DNA from: Oceanococcus sp051252075
GTDB taxonomy: Bacteria > Pseudomonadota > Gammaproteobacteria > Nevskiales > Oceanococcaceae
Length of the DNA stretch: 64,000 nt
Direction: 5' to 3'
NCBI GenBank assembly: GCA_051252075.1
Contig: JBPOFU010000002.1
Coordinates: 1-64,000, forward strand
The position numbers were made by a program, and so were the translations under genes. Numbering within the stretch: position 1 is the first letter of the stretch; every line of letters begins with the position of its first letter. Positions 42,346-51,677 of this stretch are shown here, in pieces. A model generated the notes under the pieces. That model saw only the letters and a list, made by a program, of their open reading frames with translations, did not search any database and was not told where the DNA came from.

Positions 42346-43085
42346 GTACTGGTTTCACTCTCACGAATCGGAACCACGACACGCGCAGCGCCACTGCGTG
42401 TCGGCATACCGACGGTATCCATCCCTGCAGCCGCTTTTCCCCAAATCGGGCGTTGCACGGGACTCATGGGCATACGACGCTTGCGCGCTCGAATCAAATA
42501 CACCGGTGCAAACCAATTCAATATCAGCTTCATCCATGGCCAAGATAAGGGGGGCCAGTTACGTTCAGAATGTAGCGGCGAAATGCGCCCATGCTCCAAA
42601 ACTTCATAATCCAGCAAACGTAGCCAATCTTGCACTCGCCCATGTCCCAAAGGGCGTACCCCGTCCGGCAAGGCTGGATAGCGCTTCAAAAACCGTTGGC
42701 GCATGCCCCAAACACTCCACGGATTGAAACCCAGAATCAACAACTGCCCACGCGGGCTCAAAATGCGGTCGGTCTCTCGCAGCAGTTGATGCGCAGACGG
42801 CGCCGATTCCAAGCTATGCGCCAATAGCACGGCGTCGACACTGCGGCTGGCCAAAGGAAGTTGCGATAAATCACAACGAACGTCTACCTTGCCATGCGGC
42901 CCCAGCACGCCGCTGCGCCATTGCGCCTCAACTTGCAGTAGATCTTTCGACCAACAGCCAATTTGCAGCAAACTGCGCCCAAATAAAGCGTCACAACTGC
43001 TTTTCACCTGCTCGCGCTCTGCGCTGCACAGCGCTTGCCCTCGTGCTGACTGTAGCCAGCTTTCAGTTGCTAAGTGAGTTTTCAT
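42342..43085 (-). CDS. SAM-dependent methyltransferase, class I
   Basis: A 247-residue protein with a Methyltransf_11-like core: the usual motif I region reads L-L-Q-I-G-C-W-S-K-D-L (a weaker glycine loop), followed by V-D-A-V-L-L-A-H-S-L-E and the G-Q-L-L-I-L-G-F-N-P-W-S-V-W-G motif. The N-P-x-S motif resembles methyltransferases found beside rnhA/gloB in many gammaproteobacteria, whose substrate is not established. Head of a unit with rnhA and dnaQ, diverging from gloB by 44 bp. Confidence 0.85.
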   Translation of the reverse strand: MKTHLATESWLQSARGQALCSAEREQVKSSCDALFGRSLLQIGCWSKDLLQVEAQWRSGVLGPHGKVDVRCDLSQLPLASRSVDAVLLAHSLESAPSAHQLLRETDRILSPRGQLLILGFNPWSVWGMRQRFLKRYPALPDGVRPLGHGRVQDWLRLLDYEVLEHGRISPLHSERNWPPLSWPWMKLILNWFAPVYLIRARKRRMPMSPVQRPIWGKAAAGMDTVGMPTRSGAARVVVPIRESETST

Positions 43086-43129
43086 GCAAAATACGTCGCC
43101 TTGGGTTTATCGGACAGTAAGGACTGTGG

Positions 43130-43900
43130 ATGTTGGACATCACGCCTATCCCCGCGTTTCAGGATAATTATATTTGGGCCATGCACAATGCCGCAGGCCA
43201 CTGCGTAGTTGTCGACCCTGGCGATGCAAGTGTCGTGGAAGAGTTTTTACTTGCACACTCATTGCAACTGACCGCCATCCTCATCACCCATCACCATTGG
43301 GATCATACCGGAGGCTTGGAACAGCTGTGTGCTGCTCGCAATGTACCGGTGTATGGCCCGAAGAACCCGTCAATTAATGGCTTAACCCAAACACTGGGAG
43401 AAGCGGACAGCGTGCTGTTAAGTGACTTCAATCTGCATTTTCAAATATTGGAAGTCCCTGGCCACACTTTGGATCACATTGCCTACTATTCTGAGGAAAC
43501 GAATATCCTGTTTTGCGGCGACACCCTATTTCACGGAGGCTGCGGACGTTTGTTTGAAGGAACACCTCAACAAATGCTGGTTTCGCTAAACAAATTGGCG
43601 GCGTTGCCAGCGCAGACCCGAGTGTACTGCACCCACGAATACACCCTGGCCAATCTAACTTTCGCACATGCGGTAGAGCCGAATAATTCCGTGCTGGCCG
43701 AAACCTTGCGAGAAGTTGCTGCGCAGCGTGAGCAGCAGCAAATCACACTACCCAGCCGGATTGATGTGCAAAAACAAATCAATCCCTTTTTACGCAGCTC
43801 AGAAAGTGAAGTAATTCGCACAGCCGAGGCGCGTGGCGCCAATGGCCAAGACCCGAGCTCGGTCTTTCAAACCATTCGAAGCTGGAAAGACAACTTTTGA
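43130..43900 (+). CDS. gloB: Hydroxyacylglutathione hydrolase (glyoxalase II)
   Basis: Hydrolyses S-lactoylglutathione in methylglyoxal detoxification. 256 residues, metallo-beta-lactamase fold with the binuclear metal motif T-H-H-H-W-D-H (53-59), V-P-G-H-T, the F-C-G-D-T-L-F segment with the bridging Asp, and Y-C-T-H-E-Y. ATG with AAGGA ribosome site. It overlaps mltD-like gene by 4 nt. Confidence 0.97.
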   Translation: MLDITPIPAFQDNYIWAMHNAAGHCVVVDPGDASVVEEFLLAHSLQLTAILITHHHWDHTGGLEQLCAARNVPVYGPKNPSINGLTQTLGEADSVLLSDFNLHFQILEVPGHTLDHIAYYSEETNILFCGDTLFHGGCGRLFEGTPQQMLVSLNKLAALPAQTRVYCTHEYTLANLTFAHAVEPNNSVLAETLREVAAQREQQQITLPSRIDVQKQINPFLRSSESEVIRTAEARGANGQDPSSVFQTIRSWKDNF

Positions 43901-45345
43901 AACGCATGCCGTGGCAAGCAAGGCACCCAACATCTGTCTTTGCTCTCTTGTTAACACTGGGTTTGGCCTTGATTGGCACACCTGCGGCCGCGGCGGAAGA
44001 TTTTTGGCAATGGCTCACCCCGCAAATGACCTTGAGCCAAATCCAACACCCTGAGATTGATCGCTGGGAGGCGCGCTATCGCCGCCGCCACTTAGAACTT
44101 GAAGTCATATTGGAAGACGGCAAGGATTTTTTGTACCCCCTTGCCCTCGCTGTTGCCGATCGCGACATGCCATTGGAATTGGCGCTACTACCCATTATTG
44201 AAAGCCATCTTGATCCCGCCGCAGTCTCCGGCAGTGGCGCGCGTGGTTTGTGGCAGTTCTTACCGAAAACGGCCAAGCATCTGGGCCTAAAGCAAGATTG
44301 GTGGCACAACGAAAGCGCTGATTTCCACCGTTCAACCCAAACCGCTTTGGATTATTTGGACTACCTTCATGACCGCTTTGGCGGCTGGCTGCTGAGTTTG
44401 GCGGCCTACAATGCTGGTGAAGGTCGCATCTGGTCGCTAATGAAAAGCAACCGCAAACGCGGTAAGACCATGGACTATTGGGATTTACCTCTGCCACCGC
44501 AGACGCAGGTGTACGTCCCCAAACTGCTTGGCTTAGCACGGGTATTACGCGACCCGCAGCACGTACAACTGCCCAAGGTGGCGATGCGGCGCACCCTCAC
44601 ACGCCTGCAAACACCTATGGCTTTAGATGTTGCACAAATTGCAAAAATGGCGAATATCAGTATCGAGCAGGTATACCGCTTTAATCCGCAATGGCTGCGC
44701 TGGGGCATGCCCCCTACACCACCTCATGCACTCTACTTACCTGTCGAAAGCAGCAAGGTTTTCCGCAGCGCTCTAGTCAAACTGGATAAATCTGCCGGGC
44801 GGAGTTGGCATCAACACAAAGTGAAATCAGGGGAAAGCTTAAGCGCCATCGCCCAAGAGCACGCGACCACAGCGCAGCTCATCCGCCAGCTCAATGCGCT
44901 TTCTGGCGATGCCATTCATCCACAGCAACAGCTCTATCTTGCTCAAGGATCTGCAGAAATTGATGCCGCGACTCGGCAAGCAGTGAGAAGAAGAACGCGC
45001 CTAGACTTTGCTCCTCGCCCCCTCTCTGCGGGCCTGCACAGGGTCGAGCCTGGCGAATCTCTGTGGAGCATCGCGCGCCGCTATGGCTCCAGCGTGAAGG
45101 CGCTTCAGCGCGCAAATCAGCTAAACCGCCGTTCCGCTCTGGTTCCTGGGCAATTGCTGCAAACCGCATCCATCGATCAACGACAACGCATCACTTACAC
45201 GGTTAAGGCTGGCGATGCCCTGTCTCTAATCGCACAAAAGTACAGCGTCACTGTTTCAGAAATTCAGAAGTGGAATCAATTGGATAGCGCGACTATTAGG
45301 CCGGGTCAAAAATTGAAATTGCGATTGAGCGCACAGTCTGGATAA
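43897..45345 (+). CDS. mltD: MltD-like membrane-bound lytic murein transglycosylase with three LysM domains
   Basis: Cleaves glycan strands of peptidoglycan. 482 residues: signal sequence ending near A-A-A-A-E-D (residue 34), SLT domain with catalytic Glu E102 in I-I-E-S-H-L-D and G-A-R-G-L-W-Q-F, then A-A-Y-N-A-G-E-G, followed by LysM domains at about 305-350, 380-423 and 430-475. No lipobox is seen, unlike E. coli MltD. The start is taken as TTG at 43897, overlapping the gloB stop (TTGA) with a GGAAAG ribosome site at good spacing; the ATG three codons later is an alternative. Confidence 0.93.
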   Translation: MKRMPWQARHPTSVFALLLTLGLALIGTPAAAAEDFWQWLTPQMTLSQIQHPEIDRWEARYRRRHLELEVILEDGKDFLYPLALAVADRDMPLELALLPIIESHLDPAAVSGSGARGLWQFLPKTAKHLGLKQDWWHNESADFHRSTQTALDYLDYLHDRFGGWLLSLAAYNAGEGRIWSLMKSNRKRGKTMDYWDLPLPPQTQVYVPKLLGLARVLRDPQHVQLPKVAMRRTLTRLQTPMALDVAQIAKMANISIEQVYRFNPQWLRWGMPPTPPHALYLPVESSKVFRSALVKLDKSAGRSWHQHKVKSGESLSAIAQEHATTAQLIRQLNALSGDAIHPQQQLYLAQGSAEIDAATRQAVRRRTRLDFAPRPLSAGLHRVEPGESLWSIARRYGSSVKALQRANQLNRRSALVPGQLLQTASIDQRQRITYTVKAGDALSLIAQKYSVTVSEIQKWNQLDSATIRPGQKLKLRLSAQSG

Positions 45346-45457
45346 GAATATTCGAGTCAGTAGCGCGGGAGATCGCACTAGGGCATATTTCTTGCACAGC
45401 TCCGTCTACCAGATAGTCTTGAGCCGCTAATCGCCAATTCGTTAGAGTTGTTTGTCG

Positions 45458-45482
45458 CTGAACGTTAAACTTCAGCGTTCAG
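45458..45482. promoter_or_regulatory. Inverted repeat in the leader of the Agl/Glt-like operon
   Basis: CTGAACG (45458-45464) and CGTTCAG (45476-45482) form a perfect 7-bp inverted repeat with an 11-base centre that itself contains another short repeat. It lies 70 bp before the first gene in the 207-bp gap, which holds no other clear feature. Could be an operator or leader hairpin. Confidence 0.35.
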
Positions 45483-45552
45483 AAGTGGTCACAAGCCGCT
45501 ACAGATAGTGTCAGCTCACCCAACCCGTTGAACAACGAGAAGCTTTCCCAAC

Positions 45553-46095
45553 ATGGCCCCAGCGCGTGCTGTCATCTTTATACTTTGTTTGCTGAATGGA
45601 TTCGGCGCCGCCTGGAGCAGCGACGAACATCTGCAACAATTACGTCAGTTGGATGAAAACATTCAACAAGTGAAGAAATCCGTTCTCGATTTGGAACGCG
45701 ATCTCAACACCTTTAAACAGGAAACTCTGTTTCCTGAATCGCAGCAATTCAGGCTTTTCCTGACTATGGAGGTGTTTGATTTTGACCTCTCTGCCGTTCA
45801 AGTCAGTGCCAACGGCCAACAATTGGCGAAACACGAATACACCGCACGCGAGATCTATGCGCTGCGTAAGGGTGGCGTCCAAGAGCTATTCCTAGGCAAC
45901 ATTTCCCCCGGCGTACACACCTTGCAGGCACGCTTTTTAGGCCGCTTTGCTGAATCTGGCGAAACGCCTTATGAAAAACCGATAGAAGTGTCATTTCGCA
46001 AGGGGGCTAAAGCGCAATGGCTGGAGCTACGTATAGACGGCAGCCCAGGGCAACAATTGAGTGTGCGCGTATTCGAGCGGGAAGCTAGCCAATGA
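45553..46095 (+). CDS. Exported coiled-coil protein, first gene of the Agl/Glt-like operon
   Basis: A 180-residue protein with an N-terminal signal sequence (residues 1-22), a predicted coiled coil at about 25-60 rich in Glu, Gln and Leu, and a beta-rich C-terminal domain (about 65-178) with an Ig-like or carboxypeptidase-regulatory-like look. I recognise no named family. It overlaps the next gene by 4 nt (ATGA), so it belongs to the operon and is expected in the periplasm. Confidence 0.85.
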   Translation: MAPARAVIFILCLLNGFGAAWSSDEHLQQLRQLDENIQQVKKSVLDLERDLNTFKQETLFPESQQFRLFLTMEVFDFDLSAVQVSANGQQLAKHEYTAREIYALRKGGVQELFLGNISPGVHTLQARFLGRFAESGETPYEKPIEVSFRKGAKAQWLELRIDGSPGQQLSVRVFEREASQ

Positions 46096-47864
46096 AGCTA
46101 TTTCCTTGCATCGGTTTGGCCGCGGCCCTAAGCATGAGCTTCGCAACGCAAGCATACGAACCCGCGATCGGCAGCTTTGATTTCAACCGCGCGCTGTTCA
46201 AACATTACAGTCACGACCATCTCAGTGCCGCTGCAGATGCAGCGTCTTTGCCTGAACAAGACACCAGCACACGCGCCTTCGTAGGCGACAACTTGCTCAG
46301 CTACGGCATGTATATGGAGGCGCAACGTATCCTGCGCCCGCTGTTGGCAGAAGGCACCCTATCCGCTGCCAATCGCGCAGATATCTGGCTAAGTTTGGCC
46401 CGCTACGAATTCGAGCGCGGCTATTTGGATGCCGCAGAAATCACTCTGACGGAAATGCGCGTGGATGTCGGCGCGCGTCGCAACCGCACCGAACGCAATC
46501 AACTATTGGCTGAAATTCAGCTTATTAAGGGGCGCGCTTCAGAAGCTATTGCAACACTGACTGAAGGCCGTACCTACGCCAAATCAGAATTCGCGCGCTA
46601 TAACTTGGCCATCGCTTTCTTTGCCGCCGGCAATGTTCGCCGCGGGCGCATAGAAATGGACAAACTGGGCCGCCAAGTGGTCAACGACCCCGTGGAACAT
46701 GCTTTGCGTGATCGTGCCAATTTGGCATTGGCCTACAACTACCTGGCTGAAGCCAAAGGCGCTTCCGCGAAACCGGTGCTACAACGCATACGCCTAGAAG
46801 GCCCCTACTCTGACGAAGCTTTGCTGGGCATGGGTTGGGCAGAAATCGCTGGCGACAAGGCCGATGACATCCGCCTGATAGATAGCGACACAGATGACAC
46901 CATTGGTGGCGTTGTCGGTGCCATTTTACGGCCGGGGCGAATCAATGATGATCTGCGGGCACGCCTGGGCATGCTTAATACCGGCTTAAGTACTGACACG
47001 ATGGACCAACGCTTCCGTAAAGCGCTGGTGCCGTGGCTGGAACTGGATGGCCGCGACCCTAAAAAGCCGGCTGTACTGGAAGTGCAACTGGCCATCCCTT
47101 ATGCCCTTGATGCCATAGGTGAAAAAGATCGTGCAAGGCAATTCTACGAACGTGCCGTAAAACGCTTAGAAACGGGTCGCACAGGACTAGACAAGGCGAT
47201 GGAAGGGATACTCAGCGGGCGCATGATCGAAACCATGATTCGTCGTGATCGTGACCGTCAAGCGGGCTGGAACTGGCGCCTTCGCGATCTTCCCGATGCG
47301 CCTGAAACCTATTATCTAGCGGAAGTTCTGGCCGACAGCACATTTCAGGAAGCGCTCAAGAACTACCGTGATTTAAAACAATTGCAGCGTAAGCTTGCAA
47401 GCGACCGCCAACTGTTAGAACAAAGTGGCAGTGGCGCCAATATGGCCAGCGTGCCAGCAGAAGAATTGTTCCGCGCCAAACTGCAGGGGCGGGCGCCTCT
47501 GTGGCAAGGCGTACGCAGCAAATTGAAGCTAGAAACCAACCTCGGTCGCTACCCGCGCAATGAAACATTGGAAGGTTTGCTGGCTTGGACCTACCGCTAC
47601 GCTCCGAAAGTTGCGTTGCGAGTCGATGGGTCTCATAGCGCATTTCTACGCGGCCCTGGTCAGGATGCCGTCGCGCTGATGCAGCGCAGCGATGCACTAT
47701 TGCAACAAATAAACCCACTGATTCAGGCACAACGTAAATTGCTAGAAGACATCGCTGTAGCTGGTTTACAAGGGCACAAAGCGATGCTCACGCGCTACTT
47801 GATTGATGCACGTTTTGCCTTGGCCCGCCTGTACGACGAAGTTGAGGTCGGAGGCGACCGCTGA
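46092..47864 (+). CDS. Exported helical-repeat (TPR-like) protein
   Basis: A 590-residue protein with a signal peptide cleaved near A-T-Q-A-Y (residue 22) and a long run of paired helices resembling degenerate tetratricopeptide repeats (for example A-D-I-W-L-S-L-A-R-Y-E-F-E-R-G-Y-L-D-A-A near residue 97). A charged helical region at about 410-490 includes a coiled-coil-like stretch. No catalytic motif. It meets the next gene by one base (TGATG). Likely a periplasmic scaffold of the trans-envelope complex. Confidence 0.85.
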   Translation: MKLFPCIGLAAALSMSFATQAYEPAIGSFDFNRALFKHYSHDHLSAAADAASLPEQDTSTRAFVGDNLLSYGMYMEAQRILRPLLAEGTLSAANRADIWLSLARYEFERGYLDAAEITLTEMRVDVGARRNRTERNQLLAEIQLIKGRASEAIATLTEGRTYAKSEFARYNLAIAFFAAGNVRRGRIEMDKLGRQVVNDPVEHALRDRANLALAYNYLAEAKGASAKPVLQRIRLEGPYSDEALLGMGWAEIAGDKADDIRLIDSDTDDTIGGVVGAILRPGRINDDLRARLGMLNTGLSTDTMDQRFRKALVPWLELDGRDPKKPAVLEVQLAIPYALDAIGEKDRARQFYERAVKRLETGRTGLDKAMEGILSGRMIETMIRRDRDRQAGWNWRLRDLPDAPETYYLAEVLADSTFQEALKNYRDLKQLQRKLASDRQLLEQSGSGANMASVPAEELFRAKLQGRAPLWQGVRSKLKLETNLGRYPRNETLEGLLAWTYRYAPKVALRVDGSHSAFLRGPGQDAVALMQRSDALLQQINPLIQAQRKLLEDIAVAGLQGHKAMLTRYLIDARFALARLYDEVEVGGDR

Positions 47865-50761
47865 TGAAATTGAAGCTCAGCATCGCTGCGACTACAGCCG
47901 CTTTTGTAGTGGCTTGTGCCACACCTTACGACCCGAAACAGCATCGCAATATAGAGACCCTGGAACAGGCGCCACCGGATCTGGATGCTTTGCTTCCACC
48001 GCGACGCACGCCAGCGCCAACGGCGGCGCCAGTAGCCAGCAGTCAAACGCAGGCGAAACCGACGCTAGATGATGACTTCGCTGACGTAGGCAAGGCGCGT
48101 AAAGCGGTTGAAAATTACCGCCAAATATTGGAGCTCTCTCCCAACGATCGCGTTGTGAAGTGGGAGGCCCAGCGCCGCCTAGCTGATCTACAAGTCGAAA
48201 TCAGTGAACTCGACCCGGAATCGGAAGCCAAAGGCATAGCCAGCACCGAAAATTCCATAGACCTGTACAACAGCTTGCTGGACTCGCGCCCCGACGATCC
48301 TAACAATGACCGTATTTTGTATCAGCTCGCACGGGCTTATCAGAATACTGGGCAAGTCGGTAAAGCAATCGAGTCACTTGCTGAACTCACACGCACTTTC
48401 CCTCAGACCACCTTATGGACTGACGCTGAGTTTCGTCGCGCCGAATTGCTTTTTAACCAACGCGACTACGAGCCCGCTGAAATTGCCTACAAGGCGGTTT
48501 TAGACCGCGGCGCAGATGGCAATTACTTTGAACAAGCCCAGTACAAGTATGGCTGGGCTGTATTCAAGCAAGAGCGATACAAGGATTCGCTGGACACTTT
48601 CATAAGCATTCTTGATCGCGAGCTCCCAGTTGGCGCAGTCGAGAACCTCGACGCCACTTTAGAAGTAGTCCCGCGCGCTCAACGAGAGTTGGTAACCGAC
48701 GTTCTTCGCGTCGTCTCATTAAGCTTTTCCTATCTTGGTGGTGGCACAGCCATAACGGAGTATTTGCAAGGTCGCCCCGTTCGCAGTTTTGAGCCCGTAC
48801 TGTATGAAAACCTAGCCAAACTTTTCTTAGAGAAAGGCCGTTTCAATGATGCCGCTCGCAGTTACTCAGGCCTCGCAGAGCGCAGCCCCACACACAAACT
48901 GGCGCCGAAATTTCAGGCCCGTGTCATCGATGTATATGACAAAGCCGGGTTTGCAGATCAAGTACTACAGGCCAAGGTTGACTATGTTGAAAAATACGAC
49001 TTAGACCAAGTCTATTGGAGCGCGCATAGTCCAGAGGACTCACCTGAAGCCTATGAAATGCTGCGTGCCAACATGGACGAGTTAGCGCGGCATTGGCATA
49101 CCGGCGCGCAGCAAGCAAAAACACCGGCCGACAAAGCGCGCCTGTTTGGGAAAGCCACGCAAACATATGCACGTTATCTCAATCGCTTTGAAGATGCCGA
49201 CAACCGGCCAGAAATGAACTTCCTGCTCGCGGAAGCCTTCTTCCAGAGTGGTAACAACGAGAAAGCGGCGGAAGAATTCAGCCGTACGGCATGGAATTAC
49301 CCCGCACATAAACGCTCTTCGGAAGCCGGCTACGCGGCGGTCTTAGCGCGGCAAAATCTTATTGAAGGTACCCAAGGCGAAGCGCGCGGTCAGCGGGTTC
49401 GCGAATCCGTTGCGACGTCTTTAAAATTCGCAGACAGCTTTGCGGGCCACCCGGAGCAACCCAAAGTGCTGATGCGTGCGGCAGAAGATTTGTACGCCAT
49501 CAAGCAAGCTGACCAAGCTATTACCTTGGCAACCCGTGTAACCACCTTGCAATCCACTGCCGCTCAAGCCTTGCAGGCACCAGCATGGACTTTGATTGGG
49601 TTCGCCCACATGGATCAAAAGCGCTATCCCGAGGCTGAGAAAGGACTCAGTGAAGCGCTGAAGCGGGCACCTGCCCAGAGTGAGCAAGCAACAGAATTAC
49701 GTGACAACCTAGCCAGCGCAATTTATCGCCAAGGTGAGCAGGCCCGCGATGCACAACAATTGGATGTTGCGATTGGCCATTTCCTGCGCGTTAAACAAGT
49801 TCAACCTGGTGGGAAGTTGGCTGCCGCGGGGGACTTCGATGCGGCCGCTGCATTAATAGAACAAGAAAACTGGTCTCAAGCCGCACAGGTCTTGCTGAGC
49901 TTCCGACAGTCCTATCCTCGCCACGAACTGCAAGCTGAAGTTACGCGCAAATTGGCGGGAATCTACCTGAAAGACGATAAACCGCTGCTCGCCGCTGCTG
50001 AGTTTGAACGTATTGCTCGCAGCCAACCGGAAACAGCGCCAGCGCGCCGAGAAGCGGCCTGGCAAGCAGCCAGTCTGTACGACAAGGCCAAGTCCTTGGC
50101 GCAAGCGGAAACGGCGTATGCGTTCTTCGCGACCACATACACACAGCCGTATGGACAGGTTCTCAAGGCCCATGAACGCTTGATTGAATTGAGCGACGCG
50201 CGTGGTGACCGAGCGGCCAATCGTGGTTGGTTAAATGCGCTGATCGCACGCGAAAATGCAGCTGGAGCACAGTCCAGCCCGCGTGGCCAAACTTTGGCCG
50301 CTCAGGCCAGCCTGACTCTAGCCAATGATATACGCGGCGGATTTGATCGCCTACGCCTCAGTGCGCCGCTCAATCGCAGCCTTCCAACCAAGAAAGCGGC
50401 TATGGATAAAGCGCTGGCGGCCTACCAAGCAGTCACTCGCTATGCGATTGCCGAATTCACCACAGAAGCGACCTTCCAAATCGGCGAGCTTTACGCAAAT
50501 TTCTCAAAAGCTTTGATGAAATCGGAACGACCACGCGGTTTATCGGAGTTGGAGCTGGAGGAGTATCAATTCCTACTGGAAGACCAAGCCTTCCCGCTAG
50601 AGGAAAAAGCCATTGAAGTTCATGCCAGCAACATTGCTCGCACTAAAGACAAGATTTACGACAAATGGGTGCGAGCCAGCTACACATCATTGGCCAGCTT
50701 GCTGCCCGCGCGTTATGGCAAAACCGAGCGTCTAGAGGTGATTCTTGAAACCCTGGATTAA
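47864..50761 (+). CDS. Large TPR lipoprotein
   Basis: A 965-residue lipoprotein: lipobox V-V-A-C at residue 18, a Pro-rich linker (38-60), then tandem TPR units over most of the length (for example I-L-Y-Q-L-A-R-A-Y-Q-N-T-G-Q-V-G-K-A, and A-D-N-R-P-E-M-N-F-L-L-A-E-A-F-F-Q-S-G-N). The residue after Cys is Ala, so outer-membrane sorting is expected. TPR proteins of this kind are partners of AglRQS-type motors in Myxococcus. It overlaps the next gene by 17 nt. Confidence 0.9.
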   Translation: MKLKLSIAATTAAFVVACATPYDPKQHRNIETLEQAPPDLDALLPPRRTPAPTAAPVASSQTQAKPTLDDDFADVGKARKAVENYRQILELSPNDRVVKWEAQRRLADLQVEISELDPESEAKGIASTENSIDLYNSLLDSRPDDPNNDRILYQLARAYQNTGQVGKAIESLAELTRTFPQTTLWTDAEFRRAELLFNQRDYEPAEIAYKAVLDRGADGNYFEQAQYKYGWAVFKQERYKDSLDTFISILDRELPVGAVENLDATLEVVPRAQRELVTDVLRVVSLSFSYLGGGTAITEYLQGRPVRSFEPVLYENLAKLFLEKGRFNDAARSYSGLAERSPTHKLAPKFQARVIDVYDKAGFADQVLQAKVDYVEKYDLDQVYWSAHSPEDSPEAYEMLRANMDELARHWHTGAQQAKTPADKARLFGKATQTYARYLNRFEDADNRPEMNFLLAEAFFQSGNNEKAAEEFSRTAWNYPAHKRSSEAGYAAVLARQNLIEGTQGEARGQRVRESVATSLKFADSFAGHPEQPKVLMRAAEDLYAIKQADQAITLATRVTTLQSTAAQALQAPAWTLIGFAHMDQKRYPEAEKGLSEALKRAPAQSEQATELRDNLASAIYRQGEQARDAQQLDVAIGHFLRVKQVQPGGKLAAAGDFDAAAALIEQENWSQAAQVLLSFRQSYPRHELQAEVTRKLAGIYLKDDKPLLAAAEFERIARSQPETAPARREAAWQAASLYDKAKSLAQAETAYAFFATTYTQPYGQVLKAHERLIELSDARGDRAANRGWLNALIARENAAGAQSSPRGQTLAAQASLTLANDIRGGFDRLRLSAPLNRSLPTKKAAMDKALAAYQAVTRYAIAEFTTEATFQIGELYANFSKALMKSERPRGLSELELEEYQFLLEDQAFPLEEKAIEVHASNIARTKDKIYDKWVRASYTSLASLLPARYGKTERLEVILETLD

Positions 50762-51335
50762 ACACAGTTGCAGCGTATTGCTCATCGCCAGCTTATCGGC
50801 GTGCTCGCTTATGCCTAAAGGCGAACCTGCGGTCGAAGCAGGATTGAGCACCAAACCCAAAGTGCAATTGCCTGAGGACTACACAGCGGCACTGAATCTT
50901 ATGCAGGCGGAACGCTGGGGGCCAGCTGAATCCGCGTTGAAGGCCTATGCAGCACGTAAACCTTCGCAAAGCAGTCCGCATGTGAATCTCGCGTTGCTCT
51001 ACCGCAAAACACAACGCGATGACTTGGCTATGGCCTCCATAGACAAGGCACTAGAGATCAATCCCAAACAAGCTGCCGCTTTCAACCTACGCGGCGTTTA
51101 TGCTAGAGAAGCCGGTGACTTTGGCGCGGCCCAGCAAGCCTACTTGGCGGCCATCGCTGCCGACCCACAGTATCCGAATGCTTATCTGAACATGGCCATT
51201 TTGCAGGACCTCTACTTGCACAACCCCAGCTCAGCCCTGCGCATGTACGAAGGCTATGCCGCCCTCGTCGGTGACGACAATGTCGATCAAACTGTAAAAA
51301 GTTGGATTGCTGACGCAAAAAGACAAGCCCGGTAA
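50745..51335 (+). CDS. TPR lipoprotein
   Basis: A 196-residue lipoprotein with lipobox L-S-A-C at residue 20 followed by Ser, and three to four canonical TPR units between about residues 45 and 165 (H-V-N-L-A-L-L-Y-R-K-T-Q-R-D-D-L-A and A-F-N-L-R-G-V-Y-A-R-E-A-G-D-F-G-A-A). The start codon is TTG at 50745 with GAGGTG 4-5 bases upstream, lying within the end of the preceding gene. Probably outer-membrane attached; resembles PilF/GltE-type small TPR proteins in layout, without proof of homology. Confidence 0.88.
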   Translation: MKPWIKHSCSVLLIASLSACSLMPKGEPAVEAGLSTKPKVQLPEDYTAALNLMQAERWGPAESALKAYAARKPSQSSPHVNLALLYRKTQRDDLAMASIDKALEINPKQAAAFNLRGVYAREAGDFGAAQQAYLAAIAADPQYPNAYLNMAILQDLYLHNPSSALRMYEGYAALVGDDNVDQTVKSWIADAKRQAR

Positions 51336-51340
51336 TCGCT

Positions 51341-51658
51341 ATGACTACTCATTTTTATTGCGGCGCAACAAAACGCGTTCTACACTATGCGACAGTTGCA
51401 CTGGCAGCACTTAGTTTTAGCAGCGCATTTGCTCAGTCGGCGAATGAACCTGTTGAGGTCGGTGGCACCACCATTATTGGTGACCGTGAGCTACCGATAG
51501 GCCTATACATTTCACCGTGGCGCAGTGCGACCCCGGGCGAAGAAATGGATAAGCCTTCACGTTATTTGGATGTAGGCACACAGCCTTTAGATCCTGAAGT
51601 TTTTCGGCGTCAAGTGGAATACCTTGACGCATTGGATGCCGCGGCGCGGCGTAAATAG
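51341..51658 (+). CDS. Small exported protein of unknown family
   Basis: A 105-residue protein with a signal peptide ending near S-A-F-A-Q (residue 32). The mature part of about 70 residues has E-V-G-G-T-T-I-I-G-D-R-E-L-P-I-G-L-Y-I-S-P-W and a charged helical end. I do not recognise a family. Position, 5 bp after the TPR lipoprotein and 19 bp before the TolQ-like gene, ties it to the machine. Confidence 0.78.
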   Translation: MTTHFYCGATKRVLHYATVALAALSFSSAFAQSANEPVEVGGTTIIGDRELPIGLYISPWRSATPGEEMDKPSRYLDVGTQPLDPEVFRRQVEYLDALDAAARRK

Positions 51659-51677
51659 TCATTTTTAAGGAAAGATC

